Origin: CAVSNH01 sp963729275
Lineage (GTDB): Bacteria; Actinomycetota; Acidimicrobiia; Acidimicrobiales; RAAP-2
DNA: 64,000 nt
Reading direction: 5' to 3'
Assembly: GCA_963729275.1 (NCBI GenBank)
Contig: CAVSNH010000004.1
Span: 496,001-560,000, forward strand
The notes under the pieces are model-generated. The model saw only the letters and a list, made by a program, of their open reading frames with translations, made no database searches and was not told where the DNA came from. Position 1 is the stretch's first letter. Each line of letters starts with the position of its first letter. The position numbers and the translations under genes were made by a program. Positions 43,595 to 54,320 of the stretch are shown here, in pieces.

Positions 43595-44985
43595 ACCGAC
43601 TTCACGTTACAGAACTCTTGCAGGCCGACGCGAGCCAGCTCGCGTCCGACACCGGAGGACTTGATGCCACCGAAGGGCAGCGGAGGCATGGATACGACCA
43701 TGCCATTGATGAACACCATGCCGGCTTGCACGTCCCGGGCGAATCGCTGCTGCTCGTCGGGGTCGGTCGTCCAGACGCTCGCCCCGAGCCCGAACTCGGT
43801 TCCGTTGGTTACGGCCAGCGCCTCCTCGTTGTCCTCCACCACGAACAGGAGGGCCACCGGGCCGAACACCTCCTCACTGGCCACCCGCATGTCCGGGCTG
43901 ATCCCGGCGATCACAGTGGGTCGGTAGAAGAAGCCGCCGGTGCGGTCGCCCACCGGGACGACGACCGGCTCGCCCCCACAGAGGATGGACGCCCCCTTTG
44001 ACCGGGCGTCGTCGACCTGGGCGGCGATGTTGTCACGCGCCGCCTCGGTCACGAGCGGGCCCACATCGGTCGCCGGGTCGAGCGGGTTGCCGACGACGAG
44101 CGATTCCATCTGCGCCACGAACCCCTTGGTGAACTCGTCGGCCACCTGCCGGTGCACGATGAACCGCTTGGCCGCGATGCACGACTGGCCGGTGTTCTGC
44201 GTGCGGGCCTGGACGGCGACCTCGACGGCACGGTCGAGGTCGGCAGAAGGCAGGACGATGAACGGGTCACTGCCGCCCAGCTCGAGGACCACCTTCTTGC
44301 CCACCCCTCCGGCTTCGGCCGCCACCGCCCGTCCCGCGCCCACACTGCCGGTCAAGGTCACCGCGGCCACCCGCGGGTCGGCGATGACTCCGGCCACCTG
44401 GTCGGTGCCGATGAGCAACGTCTGGAACACCCCGTCAGGGGCACCGGCCCGACGCACCACGTCCTCGAGGAACAGTGCGGTGCGCGGCACGCTGGGTGCG
44501 TGCTTGAGAAGGCCCACGTTGCCGACCATGAGCGCCGGAGCCAGAAAGCGCACGACCTGCCAGAGCGGGAAGTTCCACGGCATGATGGCGAGGACCGGTC
44601 CGATGGGCTGGTATGTCACGTGCGCCCGGCCGACGTCGAGGGGCACCTCCTCATCGGCCAGCATCCGAGCCGCGTGCTCGGCGAACCACCGGAACCCGCT
44701 GGCGCACTTGGCCACCTCGGCCTTGGCCTGGGCGAAAGGCTTGCCCATCTCGGTGGTGACGCCGTGGGCGATGTCGGGCAGCTCGCCTTCGAAGAGCTCG
44801 GCGATGGTGATGAGCAGCTGGGCCCGATCGGCGAAGGTGGTGGCGGCCCACACCGGCGCGACGGCGGCGGCGACCGCCAGTCGGGCTTCGACGGCGGCGG
44901 CGTCGAAGGGCTCGAATGACTCAACCAGCTGGCCGGTGGCCGGGTTCACGACCGCGATCGGTGGCCCAGGATCGGAAGGACTCAT
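43582..44985 (-). CDS. NAD(P)-dependent aldehyde dehydrogenase (succinate-semialdehyde type)
   Basis: I take ATG 44985 as start; ATG 45027 is possible. The roughly 467-residue protein has catalytic Glu235 (LELGGSDPF) and Cys269 (NTGQSCIAAKRF), and MPWNFPLWQ for cofactor binding. Segments such as TTEMGKPFAQAKAEV and the short length fit succinate-semialdehyde dehydrogenases of the GabD/Sad type. It could finish degradation of 4-aminobutyrate, for which a second cluster is seen near 52-56 kb, but no GABA transaminase is in the window. The stop overlaps iscS. Confidence 0.87.
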   Translation of the reverse strand: MSPSDPGPPIAVVNPATGQLVESFEPFDAAAVEARLAVAAAVAPVWAATTFADRAQLLITIAELFEGELPDIAHGVTTEMGKPFAQAKAEVAKCASGFRWFAEHAARMLADEEVPLDVGRAHVTYQPIGPVLAIMPWNFPLWQVVRFLAPALMVGNVGLLKHAPSVPRTALFLEDVVRRAGAPDGVFQTLLIGTDQVAGVIADPRVAAVTLTGSVGAGRAVAAEAGGVGKKVVLELGGSDPFIVLPSADLDRAVEVAVQARTQNTGQSCIAAKRFIVHRQVADEFTKGFVAQMESLVVGNPLDPATDVGPLVTEAARDNIAAQVDDARSKGASILCGGEPVVVPVGDRTGGFFYRPTVIAGISPDMRVASEEVFGPVALLFVVEDNEEALAVTNGTEFGLGASVWTTDPDEQQRFARDVQAGMVFINGMVVSMPPLPFGGIKSSGVGRELARVGLQEFCNVKSVWTA

Positions 44986-45030
44986 CGTCTCAGTATCCCC
45001 TACCTCTCTCGCCGAGCAAACGTCCAACGC

Positions 45031-46428
45031 TCATCCGGTGGCTTCGGCAGCGAGCAGGGCGCGCAGCCGGTGCCGCTGGAGCTTCCCGGTGGCGGTGCGG
45101 GGTAGGTCCTCGACCACGATGTACTGCTTGGGGCGCTTGTAGGGAGCCAATCGCGTGCCGGCGAAGGCGGCAACCGCATCGGCCAGGCCGGGAGCAATCT
45201 GGCGCCCGCGTGGCACCAGGGCCGCGCACACCCGCTCCCCCCACCGGTCGTCGGGCATACCGAAGACGCCGACGTCGGCCACCTCGGCGGCCTCGGAGAG
45301 CACGGCCTCGACTTCCGCTGGATAGACGTTCACGCCGCCGGAGATGATGAGGTCGTCACGGCGCCCGTCGATGAAGAGATAGCCGTCACCATCCAGGCGG
45401 CCGAGGTCCCCCACCGTGAAGAAGCCCTCCCGCCACGCCTCCTCCGTCTTCTCGTCGTCGCCCCAGTAACGGAAGGAGGCGAAGCCCGGTGGACGACACC
45501 AGATGGTGCCGTCCGGGTCGACGGCCAGCGTCCGGCCCGGGCGGGCCCGCCCCACCGTGCCGGGACGGGCCCGCCATTCGTCGGGCGAACACACCGTGAA
45601 CTGGCCCTCGGTCGATCCGTAGAACTCCCAGAGTGCGCCGGGGCGAACCGCGGCCAGAGCGGCGTGCTTGAGGCTGGCCGGAGCTGGCGAGCCGGCATGG
45701 ACCAGCAGCCGGAGGTTGGCGAAGGTGTCCGACAGGTCGCCGCCGGCCGTCTCGAGCAGCCGTTTGAGGGCGGCCGGTGCCATGAAAGTGGTGGTCGGTA
45801 CCGCGCCGGTCGTGGCCCTCGTGCCCGCGGGGCTCGCAGTGCCCTCGAGGGCGCGGCGGGCCACGATCGGATCGAACCGGGTGAGCACCACGCACGTCCC
45901 GCCGGACAGGAGCGTCCCGGCGGCGAAGCGGATAGAGACGGAGTGGTACATGGGCGAGCAGACGAGGTGCACATCGTCGGGCCCGAACGACCATACGTCG
46001 GCCTCGTCGGCGAAGGCGGCGGCGGCAGTCGCCTCGTCCCACAGGCCGGCCCACACTCCCTTGGGCCGTCCGGTCGTGCCCGATGTGTAGTGCATCGGCC
46101 GGGACAGCGGATGGGGTGCCAGCGGGCGAGGACGGCCAAGAGCCAGCCCGTCGAGCTCTTTCCGGTCGGTCACCGTGATGCGGGGCCGGGCGTCGTCGAC
46201 CAGCAGCTGTCGTTCGGCCGGGAGCAGGGTGGCGTTGAGGAGGACGGGCACGACGCCGCTCCGCAGCGCCCCGAGCACGGCGCAGAGGAGGGCCCCGGAG
46301 GAGGGGAGGCAGAACGCCACCCGGTCGCCAGGGCGACAGCCCGCCTCGTACAGCCCACCGGCCGCCCGGCGCTGTGCATTCTCGGCCGACTCGGCGGTGA
46401 CGACGTCGATGGTGGCCGGCGCCTTCAC
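45031..46428 (-). CDS. AMP-dependent acyl-CoA synthetase/ligase
   Basis: From GTG 46428 (GAGGA six bases upstream, overlapping the MFS stop as GTGA) the product has 465 residues. The adenylation loop MHYTSGTTGRPKGVW, the motif EFYGSTEGQ, GDLGRLDGDGYLFIDGRRDDLI, GGVNVYPAEVE and the catalytic Lys in PRTATGKLQR are all present. It activates a carboxylic acid as acyl-AMP and probably transfers it to CoA. The N-terminal region is shorter than in many members. Its tight coupling to an MFS exporter is unusual, and a role in making or handling a secreted acid-derived compound is possible (inference). Confidence 0.9.
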   Translation of the reverse strand: MKAPATIDVVTAESAENAQRRAAGGLYEAGCRPGDRVAFCLPSSGALLCAVLGALRSGVVPVLLNATLLPAERQLLVDDARPRITVTDRKELDGLALGRPRPLAPHPLSRPMHYTSGTTGRPKGVWAGLWDEATAAAAFADEADVWSFGPDDVHLVCSPMYHSVSIRFAAGTLLSGGTCVVLTRFDPIVARRALEGTASPAGTRATTGAVPTTTFMAPAALKRLLETAGGDLSDTFANLRLLVHAGSPAPASLKHAALAAVRPGALWEFYGSTEGQFTVCSPDEWRARPGTVGRARPGRTLAVDPDGTIWCRPPGFASFRYWGDDEKTEEAWREGFFTVGDLGRLDGDGYLFIDGRRDDLIISGGVNVYPAEVEAVLSEAAEVADVGVFGMPDDRWGERVCAALVPRGRQIAPGLADAVAAFAGTRLAPYKRPKQYIVVEDLPRTATGKLQRHRLRALLAAEATG

Positions 46429-47732
46429 AGTAATTCCTCGGCCGGAACGAGCGGTTCGAATGCGGCCGGCTTCGGATCGCCGAGGGCGCGAAAGACAGAG
46501 GGCCGGGCCAGAGTGAGGACCACCACCGCGGCCAGAAGGGCCAGGGCGCCGACGGCCGTCACCGCTCGCAGGCCGGTGGCGTCGGCGATGTTGCCCTGAA
46601 GGACCGCGCCCAGGGGATAGACGAGGCCAAGGCCCATCATGTAGATGCTCAGCACCCGTCCCCGGGCGAAGGCGGGGGAGCGGAGCTGGACCACGGTGTT
46701 GAGCCCCGACAGCACGGTGATGTAGCCGGCGCCCACCGCAAACAAGGCAAGGGTGGCGAGCCAGAGCTCGGGGGCGACGGCGTAGGCGACGAGCAGCAGC
46801 GGGAGCACGACGAGGGCACCGGTCAGCAGCCGTCCACGGCCAACTCGCAGCGCCACCGACGGCAACAGGACGGCACCGGCCACGGCGCCGACGCCCTGGG
46901 CGGTGATCAGGATCGAGGTGGCCGTGGCGTTGCTCACCCCGTGATGGCGGATCACCCCGGCCATGGCCGGCACGAGGGCGATGAACGGCGAGGCGAGGAG
47001 GGCCACCAGGGCGATCAGGAAGATGGCTGCCCGGCAACCCGGCTCGGTCAGGGCGATCCTGGCCCCGAGCACGATCCGAGTGACGATCGAGCTGTCGTTG
47101 GCGACGGGCGGGCGCGGCGGCAGTCGCACGAGTAGCAGCGCGACGACCACGGCGCCGAAGGAGGCGGCGTTGACACCGAAGACGATCGAATAATCGTGGG
47201 TGAGGAGGACGAGTCCCGCCAGCGCCGGCCCGATGACCCGGCCGAGGTTGAACTGCGCCGAGGACATGGCGACGGCGGCGAGCAGGTCCTCTTCGGGAAC
47301 GAGGTCGGGCACCATCGCCTGGTAGGCGGGAAAGCCGATCGAGCCCGCCGCGCCCCCGCCAAAGGCGAGGAGAACGAGGGCGATGGGCGGATCGTCGTGG
47401 GCGGCAGCCAAGACGGCCAATGAGGCGGCGAAGGCCGTCTCGGCCAGGGTGGTGAGGATGAGCCAACGGCGCCGGTCGAGACGGTCGGCCAGTGCGCCGC
47501 CCACGGGAGCGAACAACCCGATAGGGACGAAGGCGGCAGCGGCGACGAGCCCGGTCCAACCGGCCTGGCCGGTCCGTTGGTAGACGAGCACGCCCAGGGC
47601 CACTGCCTGCATCCAGGTGCCGACGTTGGAGACGAGGGCGGCCGACCAGATGAGGGCGAAATTGCGCGATCGCAGGGACCGGAGGGAGGCAAGAGCCACC
47701 GGAGGGAGGCTACCGGTGCCCCTCCGAGCCAC
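46425..47732 (-). CDS. MFS exporter, EntS/MFS_3-like
   Basis: A 435-residue, 12-helix major facilitator. ALVSNVGTWMQAVALGVLVY and GGALADRLDRRRWLIL (motif A) are typical of the EntS-like exporters, which include enterobactin and macrolide pumps. The GTG start is at 47732. Its 3' end overlaps the AMP-ligase start, so the two are coupled. No siderophore gene is nearby, so the substrate is unknown. Confidence 0.87.
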   Translation of the reverse strand: MARRGTGSLPPVALASLRSLRSRNFALIWSAALVSNVGTWMQAVALGVLVYQRTGQAGWTGLVAAAAFVPIGLFAPVGGALADRLDRRRWLILTTLAETAFAASLAVLAAAHDDPPIALVLLAFGGGAAGSIGFPAYQAMVPDLVPEEDLLAAVAMSSAQFNLGRVIGPALAGLVLLTHDYSIVFGVNAASFGAVVVALLLVRLPPRPPVANDSSIVTRIVLGARIALTEPGCRAAIFLIALVALLASPFIALVPAMAGVIRHHGVSNATATSILITAQGVGAVAGAVLLPSVALRVGRGRLLTGALVVLPLLLVAYAVAPELWLATLALFAVGAGYITVLSGLNTVVQLRSPAFARGRVLSIYMMGLGLVYPLGAVLQGNIADATGLRAVTAVGALALLAAVVVLTLARPSVFRALGDPKPAAFEPLVPAEELL

Positions 47733-47764
47733 CCCGACTTCGCCGGCGACGATGGCCGGAGCGA

Positions 47765-47893
47765 TTACTCCTTACTGTCGTCGAGCTTGATCTTGCGCCT
47801 CGGGCGGAGGGCGAACCACCAGATGCTGGCCATCGTGGCCAATAGGCCGAAGGCGGCAGCGGGCTTGGCGAGCTTCCGGGAGCGGTCGGACAT
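47765..47893 (-). CDS. Small single-helix membrane protein
   Basis: A 42-residue reading frame with ATG 47893 and AAGG upstream: a basic N-terminus (MSDRSRKLAKP), one hydrophobic segment (AAAFGLLATMASIWWFAL) and a charged C-terminus (RPRRKIKLDD). Small proteins like this are common in actinobacteria but rarely named. It sits just upstream of the MFS exporter gene. Evidence is the clean charge/hydrophobicity pattern only. Confidence 0.55.
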   Translation of the reverse strand: MSDRSRKLAKPAAAFGLLATMASIWWFALRPRRKIKLDDSKE

Positions 47894-48053
47894 CCGGACC
47901 GACCTTAGTGGCGAGCCTGCTGCCGGGGCGCTCAAGGTGGGCCGTCCGGCCAGCACCGCTGGCCCAGGGGAAAGGCCAAAGCGGCACTCTTTCTTCGAGA
48001 CCTCATAGCCCGTCCATATTCAGTCCTTATGAAGCGCGCTCAGAGTGGAGTCC

Positions 48054-49418
48054 ATGACAGAGAACCCGATGTCTGGTCCCGAGGCTCAACCGGGCGACGA
48101 CGGCCACGATCAATCGCCCATGGCCGGAAGCCCGATGGGCGAGTTCCCCTCCCCCCCTCCTCCCAGCGTCCCCCTCCCCGCATTTCCCCGCACCGGCGAC
48201 ACCGACTGGCGGTTCGCCGCCCGGCCGGCTCTGGCCCCGTCGGTGCACGACCCGGCCCAGGCCGCAGGAGCCGTGCCCCCCCACGATGCTCCACCGCCTC
48301 CTCCTGGTGCCTGGTCACCGGGGCCCGCCTGGCCGTCCGGTGATGAACCGGCCGGTTCCAGGCGTGGCCCGGGCACGCGACGCCGATTCGGTGTCGCCAC
48401 CCTCGTCGCCGTCGCCGTCGTGGTCGGTGGGGCCGCCGGGGCCGGGGCCAGCGCCCTCGTCGACCACGGCTCCTCCTCCCCCTCCATTGCCATCTCGACC
48501 GCCCCACCGGTCAAGGTGGCCGGGTCGACCACCATGTCCGCGTCGATCAGCCAGATCGTGAAGAAGGTCTCCCCGGCCATCGTCTCCATCACCGCTAACG
48601 ACGGCGACGGCTCCGGCGACGAGGGGACCGGCATGATCATCACCTCGTCCGGCGAAGTGCTGACCAACGACCACGTCGTCGCCGGCGCCGAGAGCGTGAC
48701 CGTGGCGCTCGACGGCTCGACTCAGCAGCTGTCGGCCACCGTCGTTGGTGCCGACCCGGACAAGGACGTGGCTCTTCTCCAGATCCAGGGTCAGAGTGGG
48801 CTTCCCACCGTTACGTTCGGCGACTCGAGCGGGGTCCAGGTCGGCGACCAGGTCGTGGCCATCGGCAACGCCCTGGCTCTCGGTGACAGCCCCTCGGTGA
48901 CGTCGGGAATCGTGTCCGCTCTCAACCGCACCATCACCGCCGGCGACAGCTCGGGCGGTGGAACCGAGACCCTGAGCGGGATGATCCAGACCGACGCGGC
49001 CATCAACCCCGGCAACTCGGGTGGTGCGCTGCTCAACTCCTCGGGTGAGGTGATCGGCATGAACACGGCTGCCGCCGGCACAACGTCGGACGGCACGTCG
49101 GCCGAGGACATCGGGTTCGCCATCCCCTCCATTGAGCTCGAATCCCTCATCTCCGGCTTGCGCAGCGGCGGCGACGGGAGCCAGAGCTCGCTCGGCTCGA
49201 GTGGGTCGTCCGGCTCGAGTGGGAACGGATCGGGTGGCTATGGCGGAGACGGTGGCGACAGCGGAAGCGGGTCCGGGTCCGGCGGCTACGGCTCAGGTGG
49301 CTACGGCTCAGGTGGCTACGGCTCAGGTGGCTACGGCTCAGGTGGCTACGGCTCGGGTAGCTACGGCTCGGGTAGCTCCGGCTCGGGTGGCTACGGCGGC
49401 TTCGGATCGCCCTTCTGA
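48054..49418 (+). CDS. HtrA-like serine protease with Gly/Ser/Tyr repeat tail
   Basis: From ATG 48054 the product has 454 residues (a GTG nine bases upstream is in frame). A Pro-rich cytoplasmic segment (1-108) precedes a membrane helix (112-136). The S1C protease domain has His207 (TNDHVV), Asp238 (DKDVALLQI) and Ser322 (PGNSGGALL), the DegP/HtrA triad. After AIPSIELESLISGL no PDZ domain follows; instead residues 372-454 are Gly, Ser and Tyr, with five GGYGS units in tandem and variants. HtrA proteins remove damaged envelope proteins, usually with PDZ help. The tail may anchor or cluster the enzyme in the envelope (inference). Confidence 0.92.
   Translation: MTENPMSGPEAQPGDDGHDQSPMAGSPMGEFPSPPPPSVPLPAFPRTGDTDWRFAARPALAPSVHDPAQAAGAVPPHDAPPPPPGAWSPGPAWPSGDEPAGSRRGPGTRRRFGVATLVAVAVVVGGAAGAGASALVDHGSSSPSIAISTAPPVKVAGSTTMSASISQIVKKVSPAIVSITANDGDGSGDEGTGMIITSSGEVLTNDHVVAGAESVTVALDGSTQQLSATVVGADPDKDVALLQIQGQSGLPTVTFGDSSGVQVGDQVVAIGNALALGDSPSVTSGIVSALNRTITAGDSSGGGTETLSGMIQTDAAINPGNSGGALLNSSGEVIGMNTAAAGTTSDGTSAEDIGFAIPSIELESLISGLRSGGDGSQSSLGSSGSSGSSGNGSGGYGGDGGDSGSGSGSGGYGSGGYGSGGYGSGGYGSGGYGSGSYGSGSSGSGGYGGFGSPF
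49281..49400 (+). repeat. 15-base tandem repeats encoding GGYGS
   Basis: Eight units of 15 bases. The first five (GGCGGCTACGGCTCA type) are almost identical and the last three diverge. The near identity at DNA level points to recent expansion by slippage. Confidence 0.85.
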
Positions 49419-49512
49419 TCCGCCGGTCGGGCATCGTTTCGATCGACCACATCAGGGAATCTTCGAGAACCTAGAAAAGCTCTTCTGGCCGGTCTCCTCT
49501 GGCCTGGGAAGC

Positions 49513-49542
49513 CCACCGCCCCGGACTCGTCCGGGGCGGTGG
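49513..49542. terminator. Stem-loop terminator between convergent genes
   Basis: CCACCGCCCCGGA and its complement form a 13-bp perfect stem with a CTCG loop, 95 bases after the HtrA-like stop and 95 bases before the end of the acyltransferase gene. No T-run is present on either strand; it can serve both genes. Confidence 0.7.
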
Positions 49543-49636
49543 CGCGCCAGGGGCTCGACGCCTCAGACTTCGGGGACACATCGGGCCCTTGACCGGCCGC
49601 CATGGGTCGGCAACGACCTCGGTTCTGCGCCAGCGC

Positions 49637-51819
49637 TCAGCCCGCACCCGACCCATGTGCCGGTGGGCTCGACCTCGATCCCGGCTTCGGCGGTGGCACA
49701 GCCTTCGGAGCCTCGGTGATGCCGAGCGCCTCGGTCACCACCGCGCCGAGATACGTCGAGTAGGCCGCGTCCACGTGGTACGAGTCGAAGTAGACCTGGA
49801 ACCGGCCGATGACCGCCGTACAGGTCGTGGAACAGAACCAGGGTATGACGCTCACGTAACGGACGCCTGTGGCCGCGGCCGCTGCCGCTTCGGCGCGGTT
49901 GTAGGTGGCCACAAGCGGCGACAGCGGGTTGGAACAGGCCTGCACGTCGAGGGTGTGCTGCTCGAGGCATTGGGGAGGGTCCAGCTTCATGATCGGGATG
50001 TTGCCGAGCACGACGATGTCCGCCCGCGGCACATGAATGGACGCGATCGTGCGTTCGAGCCCGCGCTGCCATGCCGCCGGGCTATAGAGGTGGCCGTCCG
50101 GTTTCGTGTCCACCTCCTCGGTGATCACCACCAGGTCGGGATGGAGGGCGTTGATCCGGTCGACCGCGAACCGATGCCATGCGTCGCACGCCGTGAACGC
50201 GCTGCCGGGTCGCCCGAGGCCCGGTGGCGTAGCAAAGGCCAAGTCAGCGGCCGCGCAATAGCCCTTTCCGAAGTCGTAGAACCGCCAGCCTTCGAAGGCG
50301 GCGATGAGGTCGAACGTGTCCTGCCACATGGCCGCATGGGAGTCACCGTAGAGGACCATGGTCCGGGAGCCGTAGGGAATGCCGCCCACACAACTGGCGG
50401 GGACGGTCGTGGCCGCGGCGGGGGGAAGCACGGCGGCGCGCTCCCGCCCCAGTCGTCGGAGCGACCGGTGAGGGCTGGCCGGAGGTCGGTGGGAATTTGT
50501 TGGATGCGTGGCGCGTCGGCTACGGCTCTCGCCACCTGTGCCGACGTCCCGATGTCCAACGGGCCTCCGGACGGCACTGCGTCGTGCAGGTCGAGCTCCA
50601 CCGTCGAGATGCCGAGGGCGACGACCACGAGGACGGCGCCCATGACCAGCGCGTAACGGCTACGGGCTTGCAGCAGCGGCAGGTGCCGGATCGGCGTCTC
50701 GTACAGATAGAAGGTCAGGACCGAGACAGCGACGGCCAGGGCCAACGGCAGCAGATTGCGGTCGAAGGGAAGGCTCTGTCGATCCGCCGATTCGGCGGCC
50801 AGGACCAGGATGGGCCAGTGCCACAGATAGAGCGAGTATGAGAGGCGGCCCAGCCAGCCGAACGGGGCCCTGCCCAGCAGGACCTCGGCCCCGAAGACGG
50901 GCACGGCGGTGCCACCGGCGATGACGAGGGCCGCCCCGAGGACGGGCACGGCCACCAGCGCACCCGGATAGGTGGTGTTGGCGCCGAAGTCCACGGCGGC
51001 GAAGAGGATGGCTGCCAGGCCGACCCAAGTCATGGCCCCGGCCACTCGGCGGGGCAGGCGGACCAGGCGGTCGGTGGCCACGGCGACCAGCGCACCGAGA
51101 GCGAGCTCCCAGGCGCGGGTGAACGGCGAGAAGTAGGCCGCAGCCGGTGCGCTCGATGTCTGTACCACCGACAGCACGAAGGAGGCGACCACCACCGCGC
51201 CGAGCCCGACGAGCAGTCGTGCCCGGCGGGACCACCGCATCCGCAACGAGCACACCACCAAGAAGAGCGTCGGATACACCAGGTAGAACTGCTCCTCGAT
51301 GGCGAGGGACCAGAAGTTCTGCAGCGGCGACGGTGGTTGGTGGGCGTTGAGGTAATTGGTACCGGAGGCGGCAAAGTGGAAGTTGGCCAGGAACAGTTCG
51401 GCCCAGCGGGAGTCGACGGCCGTGGCGTTCCCGAAGCCCGGGCCGAGCACCACGTAGGTGGCGATGACGGTCGTGACGATGACCAAGGTCGCGGCGGGGA
51501 GGATGCGCCGAACGCGGCGTGCGTAGAAGTGAGCAAGTGAGGTCCGACCCTTGGCCGAGCGCTCGCGGAGCAGCACGCCGGTGATGACGAAGCCGGAGAT
51601 GACGAAGAAGACATCGACGCCGACGTAGCCGCCCCCGAGACCGGGCAGGTCGGCGTGATAGAGGACGACGAGCAGGATGGCGACGGCCCGCAGTCCCTCG
51701 ACATCGGGTCGAAAACGACGGTCGCCGGGTGCGGTGCCTGCCTGGTCGAGGGTTTCGGTGGTGGCGACGGCCACCGTCGCCGACACGGGCGCGCGGCCGG
51801 GCTCGGCTACGACACCCAC
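49637..51819 (-). pseudogene. Acyltransferase-3/SGNH protein split by one frameshift
   Basis: Two frames must be joined near 50435-50450 to form a whole OafA/YrhL-type protein. The first, from GTG 51819, gives about 460 residues with RFRPDVEGLRAVAILLVVLYH, FFVISGFVITGVLL, FYARRVRRILPA and about ten helices, the usual acyltransferase-3 core. It then loses sense after GRSDDWG. The other frame continues with ERAAVLPPAAATTVPASC and the SGNH nucleophile segment TMVLYGDSHAAMWQ, then VVITEEVD and a C-terminal SYHVDAAYSTYLG with Asp and His. Full proteins of this type O-acetylate surface polysaccharide. The SGNH part could be translated alone from GTG 50431. A G-run (TGGGGCGGGAG) marks the break, so error is possible. 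Confidence 0.8.
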
Positions 51820-52009
51820 GTCACACCTCGGATTCCCCCCACGCCGTGACCTCCCGGCGATACCGCCCCTGCCCGGTGACCGGGCCCCTCCGGTTGACGG
51901 CCCACCGCAACCGACTGCTCATCGTTCCCGCGTTGGTGCGCCAGGCCCCGGCGGAACGGCCACCGTAACAGGGGCCCGTCGGAACACCGGGCCGGCCAGC
52001 CGGCCGTCG

Positions 52010-53397
<1,388 letters not shown>

Positions 53398-53401
<4 letters not shown>

Positions 53402-54210
53402 GAGGCGCGCTCCTCCGATGCCTCGTGGCCACGGCGTGACCGCCACTCGTGGGCGGCGACCGCGAGCCCTCCGAACAAGCGGGTGTCGCCCGTCTCCTCG
53501 GGATGCCACTGCACGCCGACCACGAAGGATGGGGTCTCCAGCTCGACGGCTTCCACGACGCCGTCCTCGCTCGTGGCCGTGATCCGCAGACCGCGGCCGA
53601 GGTGGTCGATGGCCTGGTGATGGCTGCACTGGACCTCGACGCGCTCGCCGCACAGGCGACCGACGTGGCTGCCGTGCTCGGTGGTCACCACCACCGAGGC
53701 GAAGGCACCGGGCTCCGGATGATGGGCGTCCGAGCCGATGCGGTCGGGAAGGTGCTGGACGAGGTCGCCACCGAGGGCGACGTTGAGGACCTGGAGCCCG
53801 CGGCACACGGCCAGGACGGGCATGTCGCGCTCGAGGGCCAGGCGCAGCAGATCGAACTCGAGCCGATCCCGGTCCTCACTGGTGCCGGCCGTCCGCGGGT
53901 CGGGCGCTTGGTCGTAGCGGCCGGGGCCGACATCGCCCCCGCCGGCCAACACGAGCCCGTCGAGGCGGTCACAGACGGCGTCGAGGCCGGGCGGCAAGAG
54001 GGCATCGGGCGGCACGTCCGCCCCTCCGGCCGGCATGCCGACGAGGGTGTCGTGGGTCGGGGCAAGGAGAACGGGTTGGGCGCCGGCGCGTACCAGAACG
54101 TCGAGATAGGTGGCCGGGACGAGGGCCGCCTCCCGTTGCCACGCCCCCCACGACGTCGTCTGTCGGTAGGTGGTGAGGCCGACGATCGGGCGGCGCGCAG
54201 TTTCGGCCAT
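53398..54210 (-). CDS. Class I glutamine amidotransferase-like hydrolase (PuuD family, peptidase C26)
   Basis: The ATG at 54210 is preferred over an upstream TTG and gives 270 residues. The nucleophile Cys136 is in LAVCRGLQVLN, and QWHPEET supplies His and Glu. LVLAGGGDVGPGRY and CSHHQAID are typical of gamma-glutamyl-gamma-aminobutyrate hydrolases. It would release glutamate from a gamma-glutamyl amino acid. It is divergent from the SDR and glutamine-synthetase-like genes across 110 bases, and coupled to the aldehyde dehydrogenase. Confidence 0.9.
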
Positions 54211-54320
54211 GGGCAACGAGTATCCCTCGCCGGTATCCCTGGCTGGGCCGTATGCCCACGGCGGCCTCGGGGCGGGGCGGCCCCGATAAGGTGCGGCGCG
54301 CTCGGCGACAGGGAGTGGAC

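Noticed and set aside
49281..49400. Possible non-coding tandem repeat or CRISPR
   Set aside because: The 15-base period is in frame with the HtrA-like protein and encodes GGYGS.
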